Assembly (NCBI GenBank): GCA_964525935.1
Contig: CAZGJZ010000004.1
Coordinates: 1-64,000, forward strand
Origin: UBA2377 sp964525935
GTDB lineage: Bacteria > Verrucomicrobiota > Verrucomicrobiia > Opitutales > Opitutaceae
DNA length: 64,000 nucleotides
Direction: 5' to 3'
Shown here: positions 9,073 through 17,497 of the stretch, one piece after another
Position numbering within the stretch: the first letter of the stretch is position 1
How the letters are laid out: every line of letters starts with the position of its first letter
Notes under the pieces: generated by a model
What the model was told of the DNA's origin: nothing
The model's database searches: none
Seen by the model: only the letters and a program-made list of their open reading frames with translations
Program-made: the position numbers and the translations under genes

Positions 9073-11270
9073 CCCCCGCCGAGGCTCAGAAACGCATCGC
9101 CAAGCTCCGCGCCGAGGTCGCACGGCATGACGAGTTTTACTATCGCAATGCCACGCCGGAGATCAGCGATTTCGAATACGACCAGCTGAAGGGCGGCCTC
9201 GCCGACCTCGAGGCGCAGTTTCCGGAATTCGCGAGCGCCGACTCGCCGACGCAGCGCGTGGGCGACGACCGCGTGCAAGGTTTCAAGGAGGTCGCGCACC
9301 GGCAGAAGATGCTGAGCCTCGACAATACCTATAACGAGGCCGAGCTGCGCTCGTTTCATGCCCGGCTCATGAAGCTGATCGAGACCGACGATGTGCGCTA
9401 CACCGTCGAACCGAAAATCGACGGGCTCGCGGTGAGCCTCACCTACGAGGACGGCAAATTCGTTCGCGCTGTCACGCGCGGCAAGGGCGACCGCGGCGAC
9501 GACATCACGGCCAATGTGCTCACGATCGCTTCGCTGCCCCGTCAGCTCACCGGCGCCGCGCCGAAAATCGTGGAGATCCGCGGCGAAATTTATCTCACGC
9601 AGGCCGAGTTTGAGCGCATCAACGCCGAGCGCGCCGCGGCGGGGGAGGAGCTTTACGCCAACCCGCGCAACACCGCCGCCGGCACGATCAAGCAGCTCGA
9701 CACCGCCGAAGTCGCGCGCCGCAAGCTCTCGATCGTCCTCTACAGCCTCGGTTACTGCGAGCCGATGGCCGTAAATTCCCAGACCGAGTTGCAACAAAAG
9801 CTTCGCGCGTGGGGCCTGCCCGTCGTTGAAAAATACTGGTCCGTGCGCGGGATCGACGAGGCGTGGGCCGCGATTGGCGAGCTCGATGGCATGCGGCGCA
9901 GCTTCGCCTACGGCACCGATGGCGCGGTCGTGAAGCTCAACGACATCGCGCAGCAGCGCATCGCCGGCGCGACCGACAAATCCCCGCGCTGGGCCATCGC
10001 CTACAAATACAAGCCCGACACCGCGCGCACCCGGCTCAAGGCGATCACGATCCAGGTCGGCAAGACCGGCATCCTCAGCCCTGTAGCTGAACTCGAGCCC
10101 GTGTTTCTCTCGCTCAGCACGATCGCCCGCGCGACGTTGCACAACGAAAACGAAATTCGCGTGAAGGACATCCGCGTCGGCGATCTCGTGGAGATCGAGC
10201 GTGCAGGCGAGGTGATCCCGGCGGTGCTGCGTTCGTTTCCCGAGGAGCGTCCTGCGGGTGCGCCGGAGTTTGATCTCGTGGCGGCGGTGGGCGGCAAGTG
10301 CCCGGTCTGCGGGGGCAAGATCGCGAAGGTCGAGGTCAACACGGAGAGCGGTGTGGGGGCGGCGTGGAAATGCCAGAACTACGACTGCCGCGCGCAACGC
10401 ACGGGACGGCTCGGCTTTTTTTGCAGCCGCCGCGCGCTCGCCATCGACGGCCTCGGCGACACGGTCGCCGCCAAACTTGTCGAGCTTGACCTCGTGCGCG
10501 ACCCGCCGGACCTCTACGAGGTGTCGCTCGAAACGCTCGCGACGCTCAACCTCGGCACCGCCGAGGAGCCCCGCGTGTTCGGGGAGAAGAACGCCACGAA
10601 GCTCGTCGCCGCCCGCGAAGCCGCGCGCACGCTGCCGCTCGAAAAATGGCTCTATGCGCTCAGTGTGCCGGACGTGGGCGAGACCACCGCGCGTGAACTC
10701 GGCCGCCGGCACCGAAATTTTGCCGAGCTGGCCGACTCGGCGCTGCTGCGCGCGGTGTTGAAGAAGGCCGCGCTGGTCGAGCAACGCGAACTCGAGGCGC
10801 CGGCTTCGCGGAAAAACCCCGCGAAGACCGACGAGGAGAAGGCGCGCCGCAAGGAACTTTGCGCGCAGCTCGACGCCGAAATCGCCGCCCTCGACGCCGG
10901 CATCCTGCTGGGCGTGCCATCGGACATCGGTCCGGCGGTGGCGGCGAGCACGCTGGATTTTTTTGCGAGCGAACCCGGCCGGCGATTGCGGGCGAAGATG
11001 CAGGCGCTCGGCATCGATCCGCAGGGCACGGTGATGACGGCGGGGGTGTTTACCGGAAAAACCTTCGTGCTGACCGGCACGCTACCGACGATGAAGCGCG
11101 AAGACGCCGAGCAGAAAATCCTCGCCGCGGGTGGCAAGGTGAGTGGCAGCGTGAGCAAGAAGACGAGCTACGTCCTGGCGGGCGCGGAGGCCGGCTCGAA
11201 GCTGGAAAAAGCGCAGTCGCTCGGGGTTCCGGTGATCGACGAGGCGGCGTTTTTAAAACTGCTCGCCTAG
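9069..11270 (+). CDS. ligA: NAD-dependent DNA ligase LigA
   Basis: This seals nicks in DNA using NAD during replication and repair. The adenylation domain has the active-site lysine at K116 in EPKIDGLAVSL. The OB domain is followed by a four-cysteine zinc finger (CPVCGGK ... CQNYDC), helix-hairpin-helix repeats, and a C-terminal BRCT domain (KTFVLTGTLPTMKREDAEQ). At 733 residues it is about 60 longer than the usual 670. Much of the excess is a charged stretch between the HhH region and the BRCT domain, around LEAPASRKNPAKTDEEKARR. It is coupled to the VanZ-like gene by ATGA overlap. Confidence 0.97.
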   Translation: MTPAEAQKRIAKLRAEVARHDEFYYRNATPEISDFEYDQLKGGLADLEAQFPEFASADSPTQRVGDDRVQGFKEVAHRQKMLSLDNTYNEAELRSFHARLMKLIETDDVRYTVEPKIDGLAVSLTYEDGKFVRAVTRGKGDRGDDITANVLTIASLPRQLTGAAPKIVEIRGEIYLTQAEFERINAERAAAGEELYANPRNTAAGTIKQLDTAEVARRKLSIVLYSLGYCEPMAVNSQTELQQKLRAWGLPVVEKYWSVRGIDEAWAAIGELDGMRRSFAYGTDGAVVKLNDIAQQRIAGATDKSPRWAIAYKYKPDTARTRLKAITIQVGKTGILSPVAELEPVFLSLSTIARATLHNENEIRVKDIRVGDLVEIERAGEVIPAVLRSFPEERPAGAPEFDLVAAVGGKCPVCGGKIAKVEVNTESGVGAAWKCQNYDCRAQRTGRLGFFCSRRALAIDGLGDTVAAKLVELDLVRDPPDLYEVSLETLATLNLGTAEEPRVFGEKNATKLVAAREAARTLPLEKWLYALSVPDVGETTARELGRRHRNFAELADSALLRAVLKKAALVEQRELEAPASRKNPAKTDEEKARRKELCAQLDAEIAALDAGILLGVPSDIGPAVAASTLDFFASEPGRRLRAKMQALGIDPQGTVMTAGVFTGKTFVLTGTLPTMKREDAEQKILAAGGKVSGSVSKKTSYVLAGAEAGSKLEKAQSLGVPVIDEAAFLKLLA

Positions 11271-11372
11271 GCCTGTCGCACAGCTGGTGTAGTTAGGGAT
11301 ATAACCCTAGTTTCAGGTGTGTGGCTTGCAACGCCTTGGGGCGGCTCGCAGGTTGACTGCATTACCTCTCGC

Positions 11373-12728
11373 GTGAAGCAAGTCACACCCAGTCTTTGCC
11401 GCGGTCTTGGGGCCGGTCTGTTGTTCGGGCTGGTATCCGTGTGGGGTCAAGAGGCGGTGCCGGCGGCGGACTTGCGCGAACTCATCGAACAGAACCGCGC
11501 GCTGCAAAAACAGGTCAACGCGCAGCAGGTGCAGATCGACGAATTGCGCAGCAAGCTCGCGGAAATCTCGACGGCGGGCGCGCGCCAGGATCGTGAGCTG
11601 CACGCCCTGAGCGAACGCGTTGCCGAGCCCGTGCCAGTCGAGCGGGTGCCGGTGACGACCGGCGCGCGCGACCAGGAGATCCGCCTCAGCGGCGAGGCGG
11701 GACTGGCGTTTTTTGACGGTGGTCCGCAGAGCGGGTTTCCGAATGCGGAATTTCGCGCCGACGACGTGAAGGTTTTCCTCGAAGCCCCGGTTTGGAAGGA
11801 CACGTATTTTTTCGCCGAGCTCGACCTCGTGACCCGGGAGGCCAACGACGAATTTTTCCACATGGGGGAAGTTTACGTGGACTTTGAAAATGTCTCCGGG
11901 CGGCTCGGCGGCCCCGACCGCGCGCTCAACGTGCGCGTGGGCCGCTTCGAAATTCCGTTTGGCGAGGAGTATCAGGTGCGCGGCGTGATGGACAACCCGC
12001 TCATCACGCACTCGCTCTCCGACATCTGGGGCGTGGACGAAGGCGTGGAGATTTACGGCGACGTGGCGGGCTTCAGCTACGTGGTCGCCTTGCAAAACGG
12101 CGGACACAAGACGCTGAACGATTTTCATCCGGGCAAGGCCCTGACGGCCCGCCTCGGCGCCGATCCGACGAAGTGGCTGCACCTGAGCGCGAGCGCGATG
12201 CACACCGGCGAACTGACGGTGGCGGGCGACGGGATGTCGGAGATCTGGATCGGCAATGGATTTTTCAAGTCGATCGGTGGCACGACGACGACGCAGCGTT
12301 TCGAGGCGAAGCTCGCCGAACTCGATGCCATCGCGCACTGGGACGGTGGGCAACTGGCCGCCGCCATCGGTCGCGCGCACTACGACGACAACGACGCGGT
12401 CGCGGATAACTCCCGCCGCTTGGATTATTTCTACGTCGAGGCACAGCAGCGGCTGACAGAGCGGTTTCGCGGCGCGGTGCGCTACAGCGAACTGCGCACG
12501 GACCGCGGCTACCTGTTGCCGGGGCTCGGTGATGACGGGGCCTTTTTCTACCGCCCGGGTGCCCCGCTCACCGACTGGCTTTCGCGGTTGAGCCTCGGCC
12601 TGAGCTACCACTTCGGTGATCCGCTGCTGCTCAAATTTGAATACAGCTTCGAGGACGGCCGCATGATGAACGGAACGCGCCGCGATCAGGAGGATATGTT
12701 TTCCACCGAACTCGGCCTGAAATTCTAG
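11373..12728 (+). CDS. Phosphate-selective-porin-like outer-membrane protein
   Basis: A GTG start at 11373 gives a basic N-terminus and a signal peptide (PSLCRGLGAGLLFGLVSVWG|Q); the upstream ATG at 11319 would place extra residues before it. The mature protein begins with a coiled coil (LRELIEQNRALQKQVNAQQV onward), as in trimeric porins. A long beta-strand-rich domain follows, with RVGRFEIPFGEEYQ and DNPLITHSLSD motifs, ending in a C-terminal aromatic (LGLKF). This is the OprP/OprO-like or DcaP-like porin arrangement. A cupredoxin and a sensor kinase follow within 15 and 3 bp, so it may serve anion, substrate or copper handling; the solute is not identifiable. Confidence 0.8.
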   Translation: MKQVTPSLCRGLGAGLLFGLVSVWGQEAVPAADLRELIEQNRALQKQVNAQQVQIDELRSKLAEISTAGARQDRELHALSERVAEPVPVERVPVTTGARDQEIRLSGEAGLAFFDGGPQSGFPNAEFRADDVKVFLEAPVWKDTYFFAELDLVTREANDEFFHMGEVYVDFENVSGRLGGPDRALNVRVGRFEIPFGEEYQVRGVMDNPLITHSLSDIWGVDEGVEIYGDVAGFSYVVALQNGGHKTLNDFHPGKALTARLGADPTKWLHLSASAMHTGELTVAGDGMSEIWIGNGFFKSIGGTTTTQRFEAKLAELDAIAHWDGGQLAAAIGRAHYDDNDAVADNSRRLDYFYVEAQQRLTERFRGAVRYSELRTDRGYLLPGLGDDGAFFYRPGAPLTDWLSRLSLGLSYHFGDPLLLKFEYSFEDGRMMNGTRRDQEDMFSTELGLKF

Positions 12729-12742
12729 CCCGCTTTTCCTGC

Positions 12743-13417
12743 ATGAAATACCCCGCCTTTGCCGCCCTGTTCCTGCTGGCCGCCGGCCTGACGCCGGCCT
12801 TGGCCGGCACGATCATCGGAACGGTGGCCGGGAAGGGTGCGCCCGAGGCGTCGGGTGGAGGCGACGGCAAATACGCCAGCCGCCGCTACAAATTCGTCGA
12901 ACGCGTCGATTACGATCGGCTGACAGACTTCGTCGTCTACATCGACCAGCCGCTCGCGATGCCGGGGCCGCTGCCCGTGGCGACCATGTTGCAAAAGGAC
13001 GCATCGTTTGAGCCGCATGTGCTGCCGATCCCCGTCGGCACCACGGTGCGCTGGCCCAACGAGGACGATATTTACCACAACGTTTTTTCGATGTCGGAGA
13101 CGCGTGAGTTCAACCTCGGCCTCTACAGCGCGAAGGAAGCGCCGCCGTCGATCCTCTTTGATCACACGGGGCGCGTGGACGTGTTTTGCGGCATTCACTC
13201 GAAGATGCACTGCATCATCCTCGTGTTGCCGAGTCCGCACTACGCGCTGGCCGATGCGAAAGGCCGCTTTGTGATCAAGAACGTGCCCGCCGGCACCTAC
13301 AAGTTGCGCGCGTGGCACGAGCGCCTGCCGAGTGCGGTGAAGGAAATCACCGTCCCGGCCGAGGGCGAAGTGACGGTGGACTTCACGCTCGGCCTCGCCG
13401 ACTTGCCCAAATCCTGA
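12743..13417 (+). CDS. Secreted cupredoxin-like protein (methylamine-utilisation-type annotation)
   Basis: A signal peptide (MKYPAFAALFLLAAG ... ALA|G) precedes a plastocyanin/azurin-like fold. The type-1 copper ligands are recognisable: His in NEDDIYHNVFSM, then Cys, His and Met in DVFCGIHSKMHC. The C-terminal 60 residues (KGRFVIKNVPAGTYKLRAWH onward) form a carboxypeptidase-regulatory-like beta sandwich. Relatives are often annotated as methylamine utilisation proteins, but no methylamine dehydrogenase genes are here. It probably binds or shuttles copper or electrons in the periplasm. It sits between the porin and the kinase gene with very short gaps, indicating one operon. Confidence 0.85.
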   Translation: MKYPAFAALFLLAAGLTPALAGTIIGTVAGKGAPEASGGGDGKYASRRYKFVERVDYDRLTDFVVYIDQPLAMPGPLPVATMLQKDASFEPHVLPIPVGTTVRWPNEDDIYHNVFSMSETREFNLGLYSAKEAPPSILFDHTGRVDVFCGIHSKMHCIILVLPSPHYALADAKGRFVIKNVPAGTYKLRAWHERLPSAVKEITVPAEGEVTVDFTLGLADLPKS

Positions 13418-13420
13418 GCC

Positions 13421-15679
13421 ATGGCCACCTCCGCCGCCGGTCGCATTCCCCGCCTTAGCGTCCAGACCAAGGTCTTGATCCCGGTGCTGGCGTTTCTGGT
13501 GCTGTTGCCGGCGATCACGCTCTGGATCGTCGACGACCATATCACCCAGCAGGTGCAGGTGGACTCGCGGCAGACATTGGCAACGGCCGATACGGTTTTC
13601 CTTAAATCGCTGGAGATCCGCGCCGACGATCTACTCGCGCGCTACCGCAACGAGGCCAACAACCCGAATTTCCGGGCGCTCACCCTCAAGCAGGACGCCC
13701 GCGCGACGATCAACGCCTACCTCGGCGATTTGCTGGAAAAATTCAGCGGCGACGAGGTGGCGCTGTATTTTAACCGCCAGGGCGAACTGCTCTCGTCGGC
13801 ACGCAAGGATACGACGAGTGCCGCGCAGGATTTTGAGCGCGCGGTGACGAATCTCGTGCGGCCGGCGCTCACTGGCGAGCTGGGTTCCGGCAGCGTTTCG
13901 CTCAATGGCAAAGTGTATCTCGTGGTGGCGGTGCCGGTGTTTGTCTCGGAAAACAGCCCGCTGCAGGGCGTGCTGGTCGTGGGCAGCCGGCTCGGCGAGA
14001 GCACCGTGCAGGAATTCAAGGCGCTCACGAACACGGAAATCCTGCTCATCTCCGATGCAAAGCAGGTCGCCGCGACGACGATTCAGAGCCCCGACCTCGA
14101 CGCCGCCGTGATCCGCGAAGCGACTTTCACCGGCGCGCATGCCGTGCTGCCGGTCACGGTGAATGCGGAACACTTTCTCGCCATGGCGGGCACCTACGGC
14201 AACGGCGGGAGCCAGCCTGGGTTCCGCTACGTGCTGCTGTCCTCTTACGAGCAACGCATGCGCTCGCTGGCGGACACGCGGCGCACGCTCGTGGGCGTGA
14301 GCTTGCTCGGTATTCTCCTCAGTGGCGCCGTCGTGTGGTTGCTGGTGCGGCGGGTCATTCATCCGCTGCGCGAGTTGCGCGACACGGCCGAGGCGGTCGG
14401 TCGCGGGGATTTTTCTCGACGCGTCGAACGCTTCTCCGACGACGAGTGCGGTGACCTGGCGCAGACCTTCAACCGCATGACGGAAAATCTCCAGAGCTCG
14501 CGCGCCGAACTGGAGAAGGCCGTCGTCACGCTGAAGGGCACGCAGGCGCAGCTCGTGCAGAGCGAAAAACTATCTGCGGTCGGCCAGTTCGTGGCGGGCG
14601 TGGCGCATGAGCTGAATAACCCGCTCACCGCCGTCATCGGTTTTGCCGATCTGCTCACACAGGTATCGACTGATACGAAGACGCGCCCGCACCTCGAACT
14701 CATCGCGAAGAGCGCGCACCGCTGTCACAAGATCGTGCAAAGCCTCCTCAGCTTTGCCCGCCAGCACGCGCCTGAGCGCAAACTCGTGAAACCCAATGGC
14801 GTGATCGACGAGGTGCTCGAGATCATGGCCTACGATCTGCGCACGAGTAACATCAAGGTTGTCACCGAATTTGCACCCTCGCTGCCGGTCATCCTCGCCG
14901 ACGGGCATCAACTGCAGCAGGTCTTCGTCAACATTCTCAGCAACGCGCGGCAGGCGCTGCAGACCTTTCGGCAGGAAGGCCAGATCACGGTGCGCACGCG
15001 CGTCGCCGGTGGCTTTGTGCGCATCGAGTTTGAGGACAACGGTCCCGGCATCCGGCCGGAAAACCTATCCAAGATTTTCGATCCGTTCTTCACCACCAAG
15101 CCCGTGGGGCAGGGCACGGGGCTTGGGCTGAGTCTTTCCTACGGTATTATCCAGGAACATGGCGGACGCATCACTGCGCAGAGCGAAGTGGGCCGCGGCA
15201 CGACCTTCGTCATCGAGCTGCCGATCGCACCGGAGAACAAGGGCGTGCTGCACCAGCAGGACAGCGGAGCGCCCTTTCCGCGCGCGGCGCGGGCATCGGG
15301 CACAGGCCGCTCGGTGTTGGTGGTGGACGACGAGGAGTGGATTCGCGAACTCACGCAGGCGCTGCTTGAGCAAGACGGCTACGTGGTTGAGGCGGTGGGC
15401 GGTGGCGAAGGCGCGCTTGAGGCGCTGCGGCGCCGGAATTTCGATGTGATCGTAACCGATTGGAAAATGCCCGGCCTGAACGGGCTCCAGCTTTACGAGC
15501 GGCTGGCGACCTCGGATCCCGCGGCGGCGCGCCGTGTGCTCTTCATGAGCGGCGACGTTATCAACGATGTGTTCGACGATTTTCTCAACCGCCACGGCAA
15601 GACCTGTCTGTCGAAGCCGTTTCAGATCGACGAATTCCGCGCCGCGGTGGCCAAGGTGCTTGCGGGCAACGGGGCGTGA
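13421..15679 (+). CDS. Membrane hybrid histidine kinase with C-terminal receiver
   Basis: The order over 752 residues is: transmembrane helix (about 22-42), a periplasmic sensor region of roughly 240 residues, a second helix (about 290-310, LVGVSLLGILLSGAVVWLLV), HAMP, a HisKA dimerisation helix with the phospho-accepting His in VAHELNNPLTAVIGF, an ATPase domain (NILSNARQAL, EDNGPGI, GTGLGLSLSYGI), and a receiver with phospho-Asp in VIVTDWKMPG and Lys in CLSKPFQ. No output domain is attached, so signalling must pass to another protein. It begins 3 bp after the cupredoxin stop, so it may sense a condition linked to the copper protein or porin. Confidence 0.93.
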   Translation: MATSAAGRIPRLSVQTKVLIPVLAFLVLLPAITLWIVDDHITQQVQVDSRQTLATADTVFLKSLEIRADDLLARYRNEANNPNFRALTLKQDARATINAYLGDLLEKFSGDEVALYFNRQGELLSSARKDTTSAAQDFERAVTNLVRPALTGELGSGSVSLNGKVYLVVAVPVFVSENSPLQGVLVVGSRLGESTVQEFKALTNTEILLISDAKQVAATTIQSPDLDAAVIREATFTGAHAVLPVTVNAEHFLAMAGTYGNGGSQPGFRYVLLSSYEQRMRSLADTRRTLVGVSLLGILLSGAVVWLLVRRVIHPLRELRDTAEAVGRGDFSRRVERFSDDECGDLAQTFNRMTENLQSSRAELEKAVVTLKGTQAQLVQSEKLSAVGQFVAGVAHELNNPLTAVIGFADLLTQVSTDTKTRPHLELIAKSAHRCHKIVQSLLSFARQHAPERKLVKPNGVIDEVLEIMAYDLRTSNIKVVTEFAPSLPVILADGHQLQQVFVNILSNARQALQTFRQEGQITVRTRVAGGFVRIEFEDNGPGIRPENLSKIFDPFFTTKPVGQGTGLGLSLSYGIIQEHGGRITAQSEVGRGTTFVIELPIAPENKGVLHQQDSGAPFPRAARASGTGRSVLVVDDEEWIRELTQALLEQDGYVVEAVGGGEGALEALRRRNFDVIVTDWKMPGLNGLQLYERLATSDPAAARRVLFMSGDVINDVFDDFLNRHGKTCLSKPFQIDEFRAAVAKVLAGNGA

Positions 15680-15742
15680 GCACGAAGAGTGTATGCGGAA
15701 CCGAATTTTTAAATGAAGCGGCCGCAGCCCGGTGAGATTCGC

Positions 15743-15765
15743 TTTGTCATTCATTAAATGACAAA
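15743..15765 (+). repeat. Near-palindrome copy 1 near the HTH gene
   Basis: Arms TTTGTCATT and AATGACAAA flank an asymmetric CATTA centre. Copies 2 and 3 carry the centre in the opposite orientation (TAATG), so copy 1 is inverted relative to them. It is conspicuously AT-rich against a GC-rich background. Confidence 0.85.
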
Positions 15766-15831
15766 CGTTCCGGGGAACTCCTGGTGAACCGGGCGAAGGC
15801 GCTGCTTTCAGGCATCGACAGCTGACCGGGG

Positions 15832-15854
15832 TTTGTCATTTAATGAATGACAAC
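15832..15854 (-). repeat. Near-palindrome copy 2, just upstream of the HTH gene
   Basis: It carries the same arms as copy 1 with TAATG at the centre, ending ATGACAA then C. It ends 28 bp before the chosen start of the HTH gene and would overlap a start at 15847. It could be an operator for that gene or an element boundary. Confidence 0.85.
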
Positions 15855-15882
15855 CCCCCGGTCGTTTATGTCACAGGATTCC

Positions 15883-16230
15883 ATGCCTTATTCGATGAAG
15901 GTGTCGGCTGATTTGCTGCTGGCGTTGTTCGAGGCGGCGGCTCAATCGGCCCGGAAAGCGGCGCGCAGCGGAAGGTCGCGGTCGCCTGGCCGCGGGTTGG
16001 TTCCGGCGCCGGGCGCTGCGACCCCGTTGTGGAATGAACTGCTTAAGCAGGCACTGCCGCTATTGCAGAAGCGGGGAAGCCAGGCGCATTTGGCGCGGCT
16101 ATTGGGCGTATCGCGTCAACGGGTGCACGAATGCCTGAAACGCCGGAAGGCTTGCCTCGATGCCGAACGGACCCTGTTGCTGTTGAGTTGGGTTGCAGCC
16201 AGACAACAGGGACGGGAGCTAATGGCCTGA
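15883..16230 (+). CDS. Small HTH protein enclosed by palindromic repeats
   Basis: The product is a basic protein of 115 residues from this start. The first 20 residues are a hydrophobic/alanine-rich helix, followed by an Arg/Ser/Gly/Pro-rich linker (RSGRSRSPGRG). The C-terminal half has a lambda-repressor-like helix-turn-helix: GSQAHLARLLGVSRQRVHEC followed by LKRRKACLDAERTLLLLSW. This start is preferred because an AGGA lies 4 bp upstream; earlier ATGs at 15847 (inside the palindrome) and 15868 are in frame. Identical near-palindromes lie 28 bp upstream and 15 bp downstream. It is probably a DNA-binding protein, perhaps one that recognises these repeats. No established family name is recognised. 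Confidence 0.65.
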   Translation: MPYSMKVSADLLLALFEAAAQSARKAARSGRSRSPGRGLVPAPGAATPLWNELLKQALPLLQKRGSQAHLARLLGVSRQRVHECLKRRKACLDAERTLLLLSWVAARQQGRELMA

Positions 16231-16245
16231 AATCCGCCAATCGGG

Positions 16246-16268
16246 TTTGTCATTTAATGAATGACAAA
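16246..16268 (-). repeat. Near-palindrome copy 3, downstream of the HTH gene
   Basis: Arms TTTGTCATT and AATGACAAA with TAATG at the centre, in the same orientation as copy 2. It starts 15 bp after the HTH gene stop and lies before the 3' end of the convergent enolase-superfamily gene. Confidence 0.85.
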
Positions 16269-16310
16269 CCGGTTTGGGTGCGGGGTAAAGGGAACCGGCT
16301 GCGCGGTGGG

Positions 16311-17486
16311 TTACAGCTCTGGCGTGCGGTAGAGGACTTCGTTGCGGACTTTGATTTCGACGGGGACGAGGTATTTTTTCATCCCGGCGAGATCGGGCGC
16401 GATGCCGAGGCCGGGGGTGTCGGGGGCGCGGACTTGGCCTTGGGCATCGCGTTTGATGTGGTTGCGCGAGAGTTCAATCGCTAGTGGCTTGGGCTCGACG
16501 GGATATTCACAGATCACGTCTTTCTCCAAACCAGCGAAGGGCTGGAGCGAGGCGCTGAGCGCGAGGTGCGAGGTGAAGGTGTGATTAACGAAGGTCACGC
16601 CCAGCTTTACGGCATCGTCGGCGGCCTGCTTGGCGACGCTGATGCCGCCGATGCGGCCGCAGTCGATCTGGATGTAGCCGACGCCGCCGTGCTGCATCAT
16701 CTGGCGGGCCATCCAGATATTGTGGCTGCCTTCGCCGCCCGCGAGTTTCAGCGATCCGGCTTTTTCGGCGAGCGTGCGGTAAGCGTCGAGGGCGCCGGAG
16801 ACGAACGGCTCCTCGAGCCAGAGCGCGCGGGTTTCGTGCAGGGCAGGGAGGACTTGTGCGGCGCGTTCAACATTATCGACCCAGACGGTGCCGGCATCGA
16901 CGAGCAGCAGGCCGTCAGCGCCGAGGCCCTCGCGGGCGGCGTGGAGTTGCTCGCGGTCGGCGGCGACGGTGGTGCGGCCAAACGGGCCCCAGCCGAACTT
17001 CGCGGCGCGGTAACCGGCGGCGGTGGCGGCGCGGCCCTTCTGTAAAGTTTCCTGCGGCGTGTCGCCGAAGAGCACCGAGGCGTAGGGCGTTTTAGGAAAG
17101 GAATTTTTATACCCGAGGAGGCGGTAAACGGGCTGGCCGAGTTTCTTGCCGAGCAAATCCCAGAGCGCGATGTCGACGCCGGAGAGCGTGTGATCGGCCT
17201 GGAGCAGATCGAGGCTGTTCTCGCGAACGAGATTGCCGATGCGGGTGATGTCGGCGACGCCATCGAGGGTCTGGCCGAGCACGGAGTCACGCACCGGTTT
17301 GCAAGCGGAGTGCGAGCGCGGGCACATCCACGCGGCGATGGAGGGGAGCGGCGCGGCTTCGCACTCACCCCAGCCTTCGAGGCCGCCAGCGCGCACGCGC
17401 ACGAGCAGGGCGTCCTGGCTGCCGTCGCCGATGTCGAGCACCTCGGGCATCGACAGGTAAAAAAAATCAACGGATTCGATCTTCAT
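16311..17486 (-). CDS. Mandelate racemase/muconate lactonizing-type enolase superfamily enzyme
   Basis: This enzyme class abstracts a proton alpha to a carboxylate, usually in racemisation, epimerisation or dehydration of acid sugars or dipeptides. From Met at 17486 the protein is about 391 residues, normal for the family. The N-terminal capping domain runs to about residue 120 (LSGVDIALWDLLGKKLGQPV). The barrel follows with YRAAKFGWGPFG, the metal ligands DAG, LEEP and GGEGS, and IQIDCGRIGGIS near the C-terminal side. The deacylase gene ends 11 bp upstream, so they are probably one transcript. Met at 17513 would overlap that gene. The substrate is unknown. Confidence 0.88.
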   Translation of the reverse strand: MKIESVDFFYLSMPEVLDIGDGSQDALLVRVRAGGLEGWGECEAAPLPSIAAWMCPRSHSACKPVRDSVLGQTLDGVADITRIGNLVRENSLDLLQADHTLSGVDIALWDLLGKKLGQPVYRLLGYKNSFPKTPYASVLFGDTPQETLQKGRAATAAGYRAAKFGWGPFGRTTVAADREQLHAAREGLGADGLLLVDAGTVWVDNVERAAQVLPALHETRALWLEEPFVSGALDAYRTLAEKAGSLKLAGGEGSHNIWMARQMMQHGGVGYIQIDCGRIGGISVAKQAADDAVKLGVTFVNHTFTSHLALSASLQPFAGLEKDVICEYPVEPKPLAIELSRNHIKRDAQGQVRAPDTPGLGIAPDLAGMKKYLVPVEIKVRNEVLYRTPEL

Positions 17487-17497
17487 GTTCTTTAAAT

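Noticed and set aside
8985..10784. 599-residue minus-strand frame across ligA
   Set aside because: Shadow frame opposite a GC-rich conserved gene; the translation is Arg/Ala-rich with no domain.
11290..11313. AGTTAGGG-ATATAA-CCCTAGTT sequence upstream of the porin gene as an operator
   Set aside because: Only five base pairs are truly symmetric; no matching site elsewhere in the window.
11313..12611. 432-residue minus-strand frame across the porin gene
   Set aside because: Antisense shadow of the porin; no domain, and the plus-strand gene has signal peptide and barrel pattern.
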